Shown here piece by piece: positions 1 through 8,908 of a stretch of DNA of 64,000 bases. The position numbers were made by a program, and so were the translations under genes. Within the stretch, counting starts at the first letter, position 1; each line of letters opens with the position of its first letter. Origin of the DNA: Synergistaceae bacterium. GTDB lineage: Bacteria > Synergistota > Synergistia > Synergistales > Aminobacteriaceae. Location of the stretch: positions 34,334 through 98,333 of the forward strand of contig WRHH01000005.1 of NCBI GenBank assembly GCA_009783355.1. Reading direction: 5' to 3'. Below the pieces are notes generated by a model, which was not told the origin of the DNA, made no database searches, and worked only from the letters and a program-made list of their open reading frames with translations.

Positions 1-1379
1 ACAACTACGTTGATTCATTAATCACACAAGAACTGCTGTCTAAAGGAAAAACCGGCAAAGCCTTTGAAACCCATGGCTCCATAGCTCTTGCGGCGTCTCC
101 GGTTGCCGATTTCAAAGGGGATCATGTTGGAGTTTTGGTCTACGCTATCAATAACGAGGAGATATACAAATTTACTAGCACGACCGAGACTATCCTGACG
201 CTCATGCTGGCGTGCATTGCCTTCGCGCCCTCCATTTTTCTTTTGCTGGCGTTACGTATTCTGGTTATACGCCCGCTCAATACGATAGTCCGCCTGGTAA
301 AACGCGCGGGGGACGGCGACTTGACCATCGTAAAAGATGACTTCAACAATAATAGCAGGGACGAGATGGGCGGCATGGTAGTGGCGCTGGCCGACATGAT
401 AGATACTCAAAACAGGACAATTATCCATATCGTGGATATTGCTAGAGATCTCACTCTCGGCGCCAAAGATCTTTATGCCATTTCCGAGAAAACAAACACG
501 GCAATGGAAGAAATCAGAACATCTGTCGTTCATGTCAAAGAACTGAGTGAATCCAACGGCGCGGCGTTAGAGGAGAGTAACGCCGGCGTCGAGGAAATGA
601 ACACCGGAGCAGACACCGTGGCGCAGTCGGCAACGGACAGCGCCGCCTTTATCTCCCAAACCACGGAAGCATCCAACAAGGCCATTCGGACGGTGCGCAA
701 CGTCATTGAGGGAATGCACGTCGTTGATGTAAATTCCAAGGGAAGCGAAGGTAAAATTCGGCAATTAGTCTCATCCGTTGAAAAAGTCAGCAGCTTCATT
801 TCGGTTATCACCGGAATAGCGGATCAGACGAACATGCTTGCGCTCAACGCAGCTATTGAGGCGGCTAGAGCCGGCGAGGCGGGACGCGGGTTTGCTGTCG
901 TCGCGGAAGAGGTGCGCAAGCTGGCTGAGGAGTCCGCACAGGCGGCGGAGAACGTTAACAAGATAATCCGTGAACTCGAGTCCGGTGCACATGAAAGCAT
1001 CAATGCCACGACCGAAGCAGGCCGCCTCCTCGCGTCAACGTTGGACCACGCGGAGCTTGCACTTGGCGAACTGAACAGCGCCTTGAGTCAGATAAATAAA
1101 GCCAACGATTCCATCCAGAACATAGCCGCCGTCACGGAAGAGCAGGCGGCATCCAGCAAGGAAGTGGCGCAAGCTATAGACAATATAACCAAATCATCGG
1201 TCAATATAGCCGGAACTGTTGACAACATCTCGCGCGCAACTTACGAAACGGTGCAAACTGCAGAGGTCGTCGCGAAACAGGCGAAGTCCATAACGAGCCA
1301 CGCCAAGAATTTGGCGGATTTGCTGTCAATGTTCAAGCTGAAAGAAGTCCATGAAAGAAAAATGTTGAATAACAAATGA
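1..1379 (+). CDS. Methyl-accepting chemotaxis protein, 5'-truncated by the window edge
   Basis: The reading frame is open from base 3, so only the C-terminal 458 residues are present; a TTG at 135 is internal, not the start. The order is the end of a periplasmic Cache-like sensor, a membrane helix (about bases 190-270), a HAMP domain beginning at the RPLNTIV segment, and a long cytoplasmic coiled coil. The hairpin tip with the motif [19 protein letters not shown] lies near bases 870-935 and contacts CheA and CheW in this family. The protein is nearly the same as the C-terminal two thirds of the next gene, so the two are recent tandem duplicates. Their C-terminal tails differ: this one ends in KMLNNK. 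No CheW-binding pentapeptide for CheR is visible. The ligand is unknown. Confidence 0.95.
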   Translation, partial: NYVDSLITQELLSKGKTGKAFETHGSIALAASPVADFKGDHVGVLVYAINNEEIYKFTSTTETILTLMLACIAFAPSIFLLLALRILVIRPLNTIVRLVKRAGDGDLTIVKDDFNNNSRDEMGGMVVALADMIDTQNRTIIHIVDIARDLTLGAKDLYAISEKTNTAMEEIRTSVVHVKELSESNGAALEESNAGVEEMNTGADTVAQSATDSAAFISQTTEASNKAIRTVRNVIEGMHVVDVNSKGSEGKIRQLVSSVEKVSSFISVITGIADQTNMLALNAAIEAARAGEAGRGFAVVAEEVRKLAEESAQAAENVNKIIRELESGAHESINATTEAGRLLASTLDHAELALGELNSALSQINKANDSIQNIAAVTEEQAASSKEVAQAIDNITKSSVNIAGTVDNISRATYETVQTAEVVAKQAKSITSHAKNLADLLSMFKLKEVHERKMLNNK

Positions 1380-1395
1380 AGGCGACACGATGTAG

Positions 1396-1424
1396 AGCGG
1401 CGCGATGTGGACATCGCGCCCTAC
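1396..1424. repeat. GC-rich palindrome ending in CCCTAC
   Basis: A perfect 10-bp inverted repeat (GGCGCGATGT at 1399-1408, ACATCGCGCC at 1411-1420) with a 2-base centre is followed by CTAC. It sits 20 bp after the first chemoreceptor stop. The shared tail and position link it to the palindromes at 3601, 9075, 12854, 12914 and 20531. There is no T-run after it, so it is not a standard intrinsic terminator. Confidence 0.6.
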
Positions 1425-1456
1425 TTTGCTGAACATACGGAAAGGAAGATAACTCA

Positions 1457-3580
1457 ATGAAACTTATTTGGAAGCTCTCCATCCCACAAATATGTATTGT
1501 CATTTGTTTGAGTCTGATTAGTTTCGTCGTTATTAATTATTCTTTTGTTCACATAAGTGAGCAATACATTCAGGGCGTCGCTGAAAATCACTTTAAATTC
1601 ATAACCAGGAACGTTGAATCCAGTGCGCTTGACGCCGTAACGCAGGCTTCCATGTTCATAAATATGCCGGAAGTGGCGCAAGCATATGAAATAGCCCTTA
1701 GCGGCAACATCAATGACCCATATTCGCCACAATCCCAGGAAGCGCGCGAACTGCTGCGAAAATCATTAACCCCGATACTGGACGGGCACGTTGAACAAAT
1801 AGGTAAAAAGTTGCAGTTGCATTTGCACTTGCCCAACGGATTCAGCTTAGTGCGCTTATGGCGTGACAAACAAGCAAGAGTCAACGGAGAATGGGTTGAC
1901 ATTTCTGACGAACTTGCGTCATACCGGCTTGCAATAGCGGAAATTATGAGGACGGGCAAGAAAGTCATGGGAATTGAGATAGGCAACGGCGGATTCGTTA
2001 TCCGCGGGATAGTTCCTATAAAGACGCCGGACGGAAAGCAAATAGGCTCTGCTGAAATTCTAAAGAATTTTGATGCAATTCTTGACGCATCTACTGAAGA
2101 GGGAAATACTAGTACTGCCTTATATATGAACTCTGAACTGCTCAAATATACTGTGGACCTGCAAAATCCGGAAAAAAACCCGCTAAAAGGGGATTTTGTG
2201 CGAGTTATCGAAGCAAAGGACAGTTCCATTGATTCAATGATCACACAAGAACTACTGTATAGGGGAAAAACTGGCATAGCTTTTGAAACCCACGGTTCCA
2301 TAGCTCTTGCTGTGTCTCCGGTTGTAGATTTCAAAGGGGATCAAGTTGGGGTTTTAGTCTATGCTTTCAATAACGAGGACATATACAAATTTACTAACAC
2401 GACAGAAACTATCCTGACGATCATGCTGGCGTGCATTGCTTTCGCGCCCTCCATTTTTCTTTTGCTGGGGTTGCGTATGCTGGTTATACGCCCGCTCAAT
2501 ACGATAGTCCGCTTGGCAAAACGCGCGGGGGACGGCGACCTGACCATCGCAAAGGATGACTTCAACAATAATAGCAGGGACGAGATGGGCGGCATGGCAG
2601 CGGCGCTGGCCGACATGATAGGTACTCAAAACAGGACAATTATCCATATCGTGGATGTTGCTAAAGATCTCTCTAGTGGCGCCGGAGACCTATATGCCAT
2701 TTCCGAGAAAACAAACACGGCTATGGAAGAAATTAAAGCATCTGTCGCTCATGTCAAAGGACTAAGCGAGTCCAACGGCGCGGCGTTAGAGGAGAGCAAC
2801 GCCGGCGTCGAGGAAATGAACGCCGGAGCGGAAACCGTGGCTCATTCGGCGACGGACAGCGCCGCCTTCATCTCTCAAACGATGGAAGCATCCAGCAAAG
2901 CCATTCGAACCGTACGCAGCGTCATAGAGGGAATGCAAGACGTTGATGTAAATTCCAAGGGAAGCGAAGGTAAAATTAGGCAATTAGTCTCTTCCGTAGA
3001 TAAAGTCAGTAGCTTCATTTCGGTTATCACCGGAATTGCGGATCAAACGAACATGCTTGCGCTCAACGCGGCAATCGAGGCGGCAAGAGCCGGCGAGGCG
3101 GGACGCGGATTTGCAGTAGTCGCGGAAGAGGTGCGCAAGCTGGCTGAGGAGTCCGCGCAGGCGGCAGAAAACGTGAACAAGATAATCAGGGAGCTTGAGT
3201 CCGACGCTCAGGAAAGTATTAATGCCACGACCGAATCCGGTCGCCTCATCGCGTCAACGTTGAGTAACGCGGAGCTTGCGCTTGGCGAACTGAACAGCGC
3301 TTTGAACCGGATAAACAAAGCCAACGATTCCATCCAGAATATAGCCGCCGTCACGGAAGAGCAGGCGGCATCAAGTAAGGAAGTGGCGCAAGCTATAGAC
3401 AGTATAACCAAGTCATCGGCCAATATGACCGGAACTGTTGACAACATCTCGCGCGCAACCGACGAAACAGCGCAAGCCGCAGAGGTAGTGGCAAAACAGG
3501 CGAAATCTATGACGCGTCACGCCAAGAATCTAGCTGATTTGCTCTCCAAGTTCAAACTGAACGAACAAAACTTGTCATAA
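1457..3580 (+). CDS. Methyl-accepting chemotaxis protein, complete
   Basis: This 707-residue receptor begins at an ATG about 7 bases after the purine-rich ribosome-binding site GGAAAGGAAG. Residues 8-30 form the first membrane helix, about 31-305 a large periplasmic sensor of Cache type, and about 316-345 the second helix. A HAMP domain follows, then the signalling coiled coil with the conserved hairpin near residues 528-565 ([15 protein letters not shown]). The receptor would pass periplasmic ligand signals to CheA/CheW. It is the full-length twin of the truncated upstream gene; from the end of the sensor onward the two differ at scattered positions only. The C terminus lacks an obvious CheR-tethering pentapeptide. 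The family call is secure; the ligand cannot be read from the sequence. Confidence 0.97.
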   Translation: MKLIWKLSIPQICIVICLSLISFVVINYSFVHISEQYIQGVAENHFKFITRNVESSALDAVTQASMFINMPEVAQAYEIALSGNINDPYSPQSQEARELLRKSLTPILDGHVEQIGKKLQLHLHLPNGFSLVRLWRDKQARVNGEWVDISDELASYRLAIAEIMRTGKKVMGIEIGNGGFVIRGIVPIKTPDGKQIGSAEILKNFDAILDASTEEGNTSTALYMNSELLKYTVDLQNPEKNPLKGDFVRVIEAKDSSIDSMITQELLYRGKTGIAFETHGSIALAVSPVVDFKGDQVGVLVYAFNNEDIYKFTNTTETILTIMLACIAFAPSIFLLLGLRMLVIRPLNTIVRLAKRAGDGDLTIAKDDFNNNSRDEMGGMAAALADMIGTQNRTIIHIVDVAKDLSSGAGDLYAISEKTNTAMEEIKASVAHVKGLSESNGAALEESNAGVEEMNAGAETVAHSATDSAAFISQTMEASSKAIRTVRSVIEGMQDVDVNSKGSEGKIRQLVSSVDKVSSFISVITGIADQTNMLALNAAIEAARAGEAGRGFAVVAEEVRKLAEESAQAAENVNKIIRELESDAQESINATTESGRLIASTLSNAELALGELNSALNRINKANDSIQNIAAVTEEQAASSKEVAQAIDSITKSSANMTGTVDNISRATDETAQAAEVVAKQAKSMTRHAKNLADLLSKFKLNEQNLS

Positions 3581-3594
3581 TACAACAATTTACA

Positions 3595-3694
3595 TAGTGC
3601 GGGCGGCTACAAGCCGCCCCTACAAAGCTCTACATTTGACAACCACAAGTCTCTGGCTTATCCTTTATCTTTTCATTGTGCATTGTGCATTATA
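3595..3694 (-). repeat. 3'-end repeat island between convergent genes (palindrome, purine tract, heptamers)
   Basis: Read from the EF-G-like stop codon on the minus strand, the order is: heptamer repeat CACAATG (two full copies plus a partial one, 3674-3694), a purine-rich stretch (AAAAGATAAAGGATAAG), the conserved spacer that includes GGTTGTCAAATGTAGAGC, and the perfect palindrome GGGCGGCTTGTAGCCGCCC (3601-3619 on plus). The heptamer ends 2 bp from the stop codon. The same order recurs at the other islands. Confidence 0.75.
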
Positions 3695-3696
3695 AT

Positions 3697-5781
3697 CTAC
3701 TCTTCTTCCTCCTCCTGCTTATGCGCCGCTATGACTTTCTTTGCGATGTCCGGCGGGACTTCCTCGTAGTAAGAGTGGCTCATTGAGAAGTTCCCCTGTC
3801 CTGAAGTCATTGACCTCAGAATTATCGCGTAGCGGAACATTTCGGCAAGCGGCGCCTGCGCTTTTACCACCTGGAGTTTTCCGTGCGAGTCCGTACCCGC
3901 GATACGTCCGCGTCGGCTGTTAAAGTCGCCCATGACATCTCCGAGATACTGCTCGGGAACGATGACTTCAACGTTCATAATGGGCTCAAGCAGAATGGGG
4001 TTAGCGTCCAGTATTCCTTTTTTGAATGAAAGCCGCGTCGCCAGTTTGAATGACAATTCGGAACTGTCAACATCATGGTATGAGCCAAAATACAGCTCCG
4101 CTTTGAAATCGACAACTGGGAATCCGGCAAGGGGCCCTTTCAGCATATATTCGCGAAGCCCTTTTTCAACAGCAGGGATATAGTTCTTTGGAACCGCTCC
4201 GCCGGTTATTTTATCCTCAAACACAAATCCTTCGCCGCGTGATAGCGGAATATAGCGGATATACACGTCTCCAAACTGCCCGTGCCCGCCTGTCTGCTTC
4301 TTGTGTTTTCCTTGAGCTTCCGTGGTCTTGCGGATGGTTTCCCTGTACGGCACTTGCGGAGTGCGCGTATCGAGATCAACTCCGTAACGTTCCTTCATCT
4401 TTGCCAGCACAATTCCTATATGCATGTCTCCCATTCCGGAGAGCACGTTGTCATGTGTTTCCACGTTCTTTTCAAATGTGAGGCACGGATCCTCCTCAAG
4501 AGTACGGGATATAGCATTTCCGAGTTTATCTTCGTCAGCACGGCTTTTCGCCACTACTGCGACGCTGTAAACCGGGGCCGGAAACGAAATCTCGGGGAAT
4601 ATCCACTTTGCTCCCGTTTTTTGAGTGAGGGTATCTCCGACTTTTGTGCTCTGAAGCTTTGGCAAGGCTAATATATCTCCTGCCACTATCTCCTTCACGT
4701 CTTTTCCTTCCTTGCCCGTGATAAATTTGAAGGAACTGATGCGCTCTTCCTCTCCTTTTGCAATATTGTAAATGCTGTTTCCTTCAGCTGTAAGCGAGCC
4801 TGAAGCAACTCTTATGAAAGAAAGTTTACCCACATAAGGATCGACCATTATCTTAAAGCAGCGTGACGAGAACGCTACAGCCGGGTCAGTTTTCACCGTG
4901 ACTTCATTATCTCCTTCCTGCGCCGCCTGCGGCGCCATATCAAGAGGCGACGGGAATGATTCGACGATAAAATCAAGTAATTGATGTATTCCCACGTTAG
5001 CGGTGGAAGCTCCGGCCACAACGGGAAAGAATTTCCGCTCCGCTATAGCTTTGCGAAGCGCGCCCTTAAATTCGGACTCGCTTATCTCTCCGTCCTCAAG
5101 ATAGCGTTCCATAAGCGCGTCATCCACCTCGACAATTGCTTCCGTTATGGCTTCGCGCGCTGAGTCCATCGCTTCCAGCATATCGCCGGGAACATCCGCT
5201 TCCTGGAATTTTCCGCTGCCGTCAAGCGGGTATAGATACGCTTTCTTTTTCAGGACATTTACTACTCCTTTGAGATTTGTTTCCTTTCCTATCGGCAGAA
5301 GAACGGGTAAAGCTCTGTCGCTGAATTCAGACTGAATATCCATTAGCACTTTTTCGAAATCTGCGTTTTCTCTGTCCATACGTGATATATAGAATACTGC
5401 CGGAGTTTTTGTATCGCACGTCGTATCCCAGGCACGGGTTGTCTGTACCTCAATTCCGCTTACCGCGCTTAATACGATTATCGCTGTATCCGCTATCGTA
5501 ATAGCTACGCTCATCTCTCCTACAAAGTCCGCAAATCCGGGAGAGTCAAGGCAGAAAAGGGTTTTTCCGTTTCGTTCCATCGTCATCAGCGAAGTGCTTA
5601 TTGAAATCTGCCGTTTCTGCTCCTCCGCGCTGAAGTCGCTTACCGTGTTGCCTGATTCTGATTTGCCCATCCTCGTTATATTTCCATTATCGAAGAGCAT
5701 CGCTTCAATAAGAGCGGTTTTTCCGCTCCCGCCATGACCGGCAAGAGTGAAACTCCTCGTGTTTTCGGGTGTACGCGCCAT
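3697..5781 (-). CDS. Elongation factor G-like translational GTPase (EF-G2 type)
   Basis: This 694-residue protein has the five-domain layout of EF-G. G1 is GHGGSGKT (residues 15-22), the switch I region is EEQKRQISIS instead of the canonical ERGITI, and G3 is DSPGF (79-83). G4 is SRMD (133-136) instead of the usual NKMD, a difference typical of EF-G paralogues rather than the main elongation factor. The EF-G domain IV motif region (GGHGQFGDV) and domain V are intact. The start ATG follows AGGAGG by 6 bases. No rpsL, rpsG or tuf lies next to it, which supports a second EF-G-like factor rather than canonical FusA. The C terminus is acidic (QEEEEE). It could act in translocation or ribosome recycling; the sequence does not separate these. 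Confidence 0.93.
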   Translation of the reverse strand: MARTPENTRSFTLAGHGGSGKTALIEAMLFDNGNITRMGKSESGNTVSDFSAEEQKRQISISTSLMTMERNGKTLFCLDSPGFADFVGEMSVAITIADTAIIVLSAVSGIEVQTTRAWDTTCDTKTPAVFYISRMDRENADFEKVLMDIQSEFSDRALPVLLPIGKETNLKGVVNVLKKKAYLYPLDGSGKFQEADVPGDMLEAMDSAREAITEAIVEVDDALMERYLEDGEISESEFKGALRKAIAERKFFPVVAGASTANVGIHQLLDFIVESFPSPLDMAPQAAQEGDNEVTVKTDPAVAFSSRCFKIMVDPYVGKLSFIRVASGSLTAEGNSIYNIAKGEEERISSFKFITGKEGKDVKEIVAGDILALPKLQSTKVGDTLTQKTGAKWIFPEISFPAPVYSVAVVAKSRADEDKLGNAISRTLEEDPCLTFEKNVETHDNVLSGMGDMHIGIVLAKMKERYGVDLDTRTPQVPYRETIRKTTEAQGKHKKQTGGHGQFGDVYIRYIPLSRGEGFVFEDKITGGAVPKNYIPAVEKGLREYMLKGPLAGFPVVDFKAELYFGSYHDVDSSELSFKLATRLSFKKGILDANPILLEPIMNVEVIVPEQYLGDVMGDFNSRRGRIAGTDSHGKLQVVKAQAPLAEMFRYAIILRSMTSGQGNFSMSHSYYEEVPPDIAKKVIAAHKQEEEEE

Positions 5782-5802
5782 ACTTTTTCCTCCTATAGTT
5801 TT

Positions 5803-6222
5803 TTATTTTTCCGTGATTGAATCTATGATTCCTTCAACATCTTTATGATCACCGGTTATTGAGAGAACTTTAAGTTTCCCGTTTTCGACCCCTAAAATTA
5901 CGTTTGTGTCAATGCCATTCTCATTTTGAAAGCTGTATATATAAGAGTCCTCGTCCAATTTCTGAGGTTCTGAGCCATTGTGCTCTTTTGACATAACTTT
6001 AGCAGCCTCTTCCGAAGTCAAACCTTCCACTTTTGAAATAACTATGGCAATAGTGCAGGATTTGTCCTCAGCAGTAAGTATAGCGCTATCGCCTTCGCCT
6101 TCATATAACCAACCGGGAGCAACATCTACAGTAATTCCATTTGGGAATTCTATCGGTTCGGAAAATGCCGCGCCAACAAAAATAAACGCACTTAAGCAAG
6201 CCAAAATAAGAATTTTCTTCAT
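5803..6222 (-). CDS. Small exported protein of unknown function
   Basis: The 139-residue product begins with a clear Sec signal peptide (MKKILILACLSAFIFVGAAFS, likely cut near residue 21), with AAAGGAGG about 8 bases before the ATG. The mature part of about 118 residues is acidic and mixed alpha/beta, with the pattern FPNGITVDVAPGW, a GEGDSAILTAEDKSCTIAI strand region, a helix rich in Glu/Lys and a C-terminal helix GIIDSITEK. This layout is reminiscent of small PsbP/Mog1-like folds, but I cannot assign a family. It lies 21 bp upstream of the EF-G-like gene on the same strand and is probably co-transcribed, without an obvious functional link. Confidence 0.8.
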   Translation of the reverse strand: MKKILILACLSAFIFVGAAFSEPIEFPNGITVDVAPGWLYEGEGDSAILTAEDKSCTIAIVISKVEGLTSEEAAKVMSKEHNGSEPQKLDEDSYIYSFQNENGIDTNVILGVENGKLKVLSITGDHKDVEGIIDSITEK

Positions 6223-6275
6223 AATGTTTACCTCCTTTTACAATAAATAACTACAATACAAAAACATAAAAAACA

Positions 6276-6686
6276 GAGCAGTCCATAAGCCGGGTTCTGT
6301 CCCATGTGAGAATCATTTATCTGCAAAATACCTTGCGATATTTTTGGTCGGGGATGCAGTAAAAATGAAGCGTTGGGGCGGTTCAGGAGAACCGCTTGGA
6401 ACCGCCCATTTTTAGCACAACCTCTTTAGCGAACGACCCGGAGGTCGGCGGGCAACGTCATCCCTCCCTATTCGTTCTTGCTTCGGATGGGGTTTGCCAT
6501 GCGCATGAGTTCATCATACCGGTGGGCTCTTACTCCACCTTTTCACCCTTCCCGTAAAACACGGCGGTATATTTTCTGTGGCACTTTCCTTTGGCTCGCG
6601 CCAACCGGGAGTTACCCGGCATCCTGCCCTATGAAGCCCGGACTTTCCTCTCTCCTGATTTAAGAAAGCGATTCTCTGGACTACTC
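6276..6686 (-). ncRNA. rnpB: RNase P RNA, bacterial class A
   Basis: Read on the minus strand, the RNA has the diagnostic 5' block GAGGAAAGTCCGGGCTTC with GGGCAGG, the central GGTGAAAAGGTGG and AAGAGCCCACCGG, the GGCAAACCCC block and the 3' block GACAGAACCCGGCTTATGG. The ends pair as P1: GAGTAGTCC at the 5' end with GGACTGCTC at the 3' end, nine pairs including one G-U, which fixes the limits at about 411 nt. A T-run follows the 3' end. The 3' half contains a long GC hairpin (GGGCGGTTC pairing with GAACCGCCC, bases 6376-6407) in the region of P18/P19. It resembles the core of the nearby intergenic repeat elements. Confidence 0.96.
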
Positions 6687-6706
6687 TATAAAGTAATGTA
6701 TAATAT

Positions 6707-6729
6707 ACATTGTACAATGAACATTGTAC
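6707..6729. promoter_or_regulatory. Inverted repeat upstream of rnpB
   Basis: GTACAATG and CATTGTAC form a perfect 8-bp inverted repeat with a 2-base centre (6712-6729). ACATTGTAC also recurs 14 bp apart (6707 and 6721). The repeat lies 21-43 bp upstream of the RNase P RNA 5' end. It could overlap the promoter or bind a regulator, or it may only be another decayed heptamer repeat (CATTGTG-like, compare 3674). Confidence 0.3.
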
Positions 6730-6745
6730 TACAACTTAAAAGCAG

Positions 6746-6863
6746 AATTGTAACAAAAGTCATATAAAAGCAAATAAACCACAATGCATTGTGGCTATAT
6801 CACATCTCTAGCACGATATGCAACAGGGGCGGTTCGAGAACCGCCCTTTTTGTTCAAACCCTC
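6746..6863. mobile_element. Decayed MITE-like element (third copy)
   Basis: The left end (ATTGTAACAAAAGT) and right end (TTTTTGTTCAAACCCT) are weakened versions of the terminal inverted repeats of the elements at 27295 and 33986. The interior matches as well: an inner palindrome CCACAATGCATTGTGG, the block CACATCTCTAGCACGATATG, then the GC hairpin GGGCGGTTCGAGAACCGCCC followed by five Ts. It lies just past the glutamate dehydrogenase stop codon. Confidence 0.55.
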
Positions 6864-6870
6864 TACATTT

Positions 6871-8148
6871 TTACATAAATACCCCGCGCATCTCCACCCG
6901 GTCTGCTACCCGCTGAATTGCTTTCATAAACGCCGCGCGGCGCATTACTACATTCTTCTCCTTTGCATATGCCCAAACATCTCTGAAATTGTTAGACATT
7001 ATCTTAACAAGGCGCTCATTGTACTCTTCCTTGCTCCAGAAATATCCGCTAAGATCCTGGCACCACTCAAAGTATGAGCCAATAACTCCGCCTGAATTGG
7101 CAAGGAAATCAGGTATCGCTATAATTCCCTTACTCTTAAGGATTGCGTCTCCATCCGGCGTTGTCGGATAATTTGCGCCCTCAACGATGTATTTTGCTTT
7201 TATCTTGTCGGCGTTTTTCCCGGTTATTTGGCTTCCTCCCGCGCATGGCATAAGGATATCGCAATCGGCAAAAATGACAGCGTCTCCGCCTTCTTTAAAT
7301 TCAGCGCCGGCGAAGCCCGTAAGGAGTTTTTTGTTCGCAGGATTACTAATATGATCAAACGCGGCTTTTATATCAATTCCAGCCGGATTGAAATAGGAAC
7401 CGGACAAGTCGCTGACTGCCACAACTTTTGCTCCGGCCTCAGCCATGAATTTTGCGGTAAAGCTTCCAACGTTGCCGAAGCCCTGAACTGCAACTGTTGC
7501 TCCCTTGGGATCTATCCCTTCAACTTTAAGAAGCTCAATCGCGCATGTGGCAACGCCAAGCCCCGTCGCTTCATTACGTCCAAGCGAGCCCCAGAAAAGC
7601 GGCGGTTTGCCGGTGAATATCGCGGGCTCAAGGCGGTTGCGCATTTTGCTTATGGTGTCCGTGAACCATACCATTACCTGACCGTCCGTGTTCATATCAG
7701 GGGCGGGAACATCCGTCCAGGCGCCGACTATCGGCTCAATACGCGCTGCGAAAGTTCTTGAGATTTTTTCTTTCTCTTTTTTTGATATTTTTGTGACGTC
7801 AACGCACACGCCGCCTTTTCCTCCGCCGTACGGGATACCGGCCAGCGCGCATTTCCAAGTCATAGCTATACCCAAAGCTTCGCACTCGTCAAGGCAGACT
7901 TCATGATCAAAACGGATTCCGCCTTTGGCCGGTCCGATTGCCGAGGAATGCTGCACCCGGAACCCTTCAAAAACCTTAATAGAACCATCATCCATCTCTA
8001 TAGGGATGGAAACACACAACATTCTTTCCGAACGGCTCAATATTTCAATAAGTCCTTCAGAAAGCCCCATTTCCTCCGCTGCTCCATAGAAATTTTCAAG
8101 AGCTGTGCTCAATTCAGAATTTGAAGACGTCCTCTTTACAACTGCCAT
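6871..8148 (-). CDS. gdhA: Glutamate dehydrogenase (Glu/Leu/Phe/Val dehydrogenase family)
   Basis: The 425-residue enzyme catalyses reversible oxidative deamination of glutamate to 2-oxoglutarate and ammonia in the cytoplasm. Substrate-binding lysines are in GPAKGGIRF (K75) and MTWKC (K99); the catalytic lysine is in PYGGGKGG (K111). The PAPDMNTD block and a Rossmann motif VQGFGNVGS (near 225) follow. Length and motifs fit the hexameric, NAD- or NADP-linked family used in amino-acid fermentation. The ATG is preceded by a G-rich site (GGGGGTG). The 292 bp upstream to xseB are very AT-rich and hold no gene that I can support; they probably contain the promoter. It appears to be transcribed alone. 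Confidence 0.96.
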   Translation of the reverse strand: MAVVKRTSSNSELSTALENFYGAAEEMGLSEGLIEILSRSERMLCVSIPIEMDDGSIKVFEGFRVQHSSAIGPAKGGIRFDHEVCLDECEALGIAMTWKCALAGIPYGGGKGGVCVDVTKISKKEKEKISRTFAARIEPIVGAWTDVPAPDMNTDGQVMVWFTDTISKMRNRLEPAIFTGKPPLFWGSLGRNEATGLGVATCAIELLKVEGIDPKGATVAVQGFGNVGSFTAKFMAEAGAKVVAVSDLSGSYFNPAGIDIKAAFDHISNPANKKLLTGFAGAEFKEGGDAVIFADCDILMPCAGGSQITGKNADKIKAKYIVEGANYPTTPDGDAILKSKGIIAIPDFLANSGGVIGSYFEWCQDLSGYFWSKEEYNERLVKIMSNNFRDVWAYAKEKNVVMRRAAFMKAIQRVADRVEMRGVFM

Positions 8149-8440
8149 AAAAACACCCCCACATGATTTTTTATTTCCAAACGATAGTATTAATATATCA
8201 TTTTTTTTAATAAAAAGCCAAAATGTATAACAAAAACAAACAATTTATTTTGATGTTAATTATTTAAATTTATTGTTATTATTCGCCCTTTTTATATTAT
8301 TTGTTTTGTTTTATTAAGTTGCCTTATTTCATATAATTTAGGAGGTATTTGTCTTTTTTCGGCTTCACCATTCAAAAAATCCCTGAGCGATACCCCAAAT
8401 ATCAGACGATATTTTTGAACTTTATCCTCGAAGTCCATGA

Positions 8441-8629
8441 TTATTCTTCTTCGTCATCGTTTATCAGGAGTGATATCTTCTGCTCAACTTCTTTGAGAGT
8501 TGACCGGCAGTCCTTAAGCAGTGCAACTCCGTTCTCGAAAAGAGACAGAGCTTCTTCAAGCGGAATTTTCTCTTGTTCAAGCTTTATTAGGATCTCATCA
8601 AGTTTTTCAAGTTTTTCCCCGAATTTCAT
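8441..8629 (-). CDS. xseB: Exodeoxyribonuclease VII small subunit
   Basis: The 62-residue protein has the family layout: two helices with the pattern FGEKLEKLDEILIKLE and PLEEALSLFENGVALLKDCRSTL, and an acidic tail. XseB binds XseA and supports single-strand DNA degradation in mismatch and recombination pathways. The ATG follows GGGGGAAGG by about 7 bases. The partner xseA is not in the window; in many genomes xseB lies near dxs, but here dxs is 35 kb away. It is divergent from rpmB with 86 bp between the start codons. Confidence 0.93.
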   Translation of the reverse strand: MKFGEKLEKLDEILIKLEQEKIPLEEALSLFENGVALLKDCRSTLKEVEQKISLLINDDEEE

Positions 8630-8715
8630 TTAGTACCTTCCCCCTTTGATGTTTATATGATAGAATTTAAAAGTTATGTCTCGTTTTACAGCTTTATACA
8701 GAGGAGGAAACTTTT

Positions 8716-8904
8716 ATGGCAAGAGTATGTCAATACTGCGGACGAGGTCCTGCTTCAGGGAATTCCGTCAGCCATTCAAACCGTCACACACGCAGACGTT
8801 GGCTCATTAACCTTCACAACGTAAGAATAAACGTGGGAGAAGAAAGCTTCCGCGTAAAGGTTTGCGCAAGATGCCTTAAATCGGGCTTCATACGTAAAGC
8901 CTAA
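8716..8904 (+). CDS. rpmB: Ribosomal protein bL28, zinc-binding form
   Basis: The 62-residue product starts MARVCQYCGRGP and contains the L28 signature NSVSHSNRHTRRRW, followed by VRINVGEESFRVKVCARCLKSG. The two CxxC pairs (C5/C8 and C51/C54) mark the zinc-binding version of the large-subunit protein. A strong ribosome-binding site (GAGGAGG) lies 8 bases before the ATG. A short GGGATTA heptamer repeat begins 8 bp after the stop. Confidence 0.97.
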   Translation: MARVCQYCGRGPASGNSVSHSNRHTRRRWLINLHNVRINVGEESFRVKVCARCLKSGFIRKA

Positions 8905-8908
8905 AAGA

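Noticed and set aside
2240..3580. Possible assembly duplication of the chemoreceptor
   Set aside because: Differences are scattered through the copies at both DNA and protein levels and the tails differ, so a true paralogue is likelier than an artefact.
3601..3623. Intrinsic terminator at the GGGCGGCT palindrome
   Set aside because: The stem is strong, but CCTAC rather than a T-run follows, in both this and the other copies. I list it as a repeat only.
8339..8633. An AGGAGG-like site and a plus-strand ORF of 94 residues covering xseB
   Set aside because: It is antisense to xseB over most of its length, has low-complexity Ser/Phe composition, and its TTG start is weak. I regard the site as chance.
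8646..8666. Promoter for rpmB (TTGATG with TATGAT or TAGAAT)
   Set aside because: The spacing between the best -35 and either -10 candidate is wrong, so I could not name a promoter.
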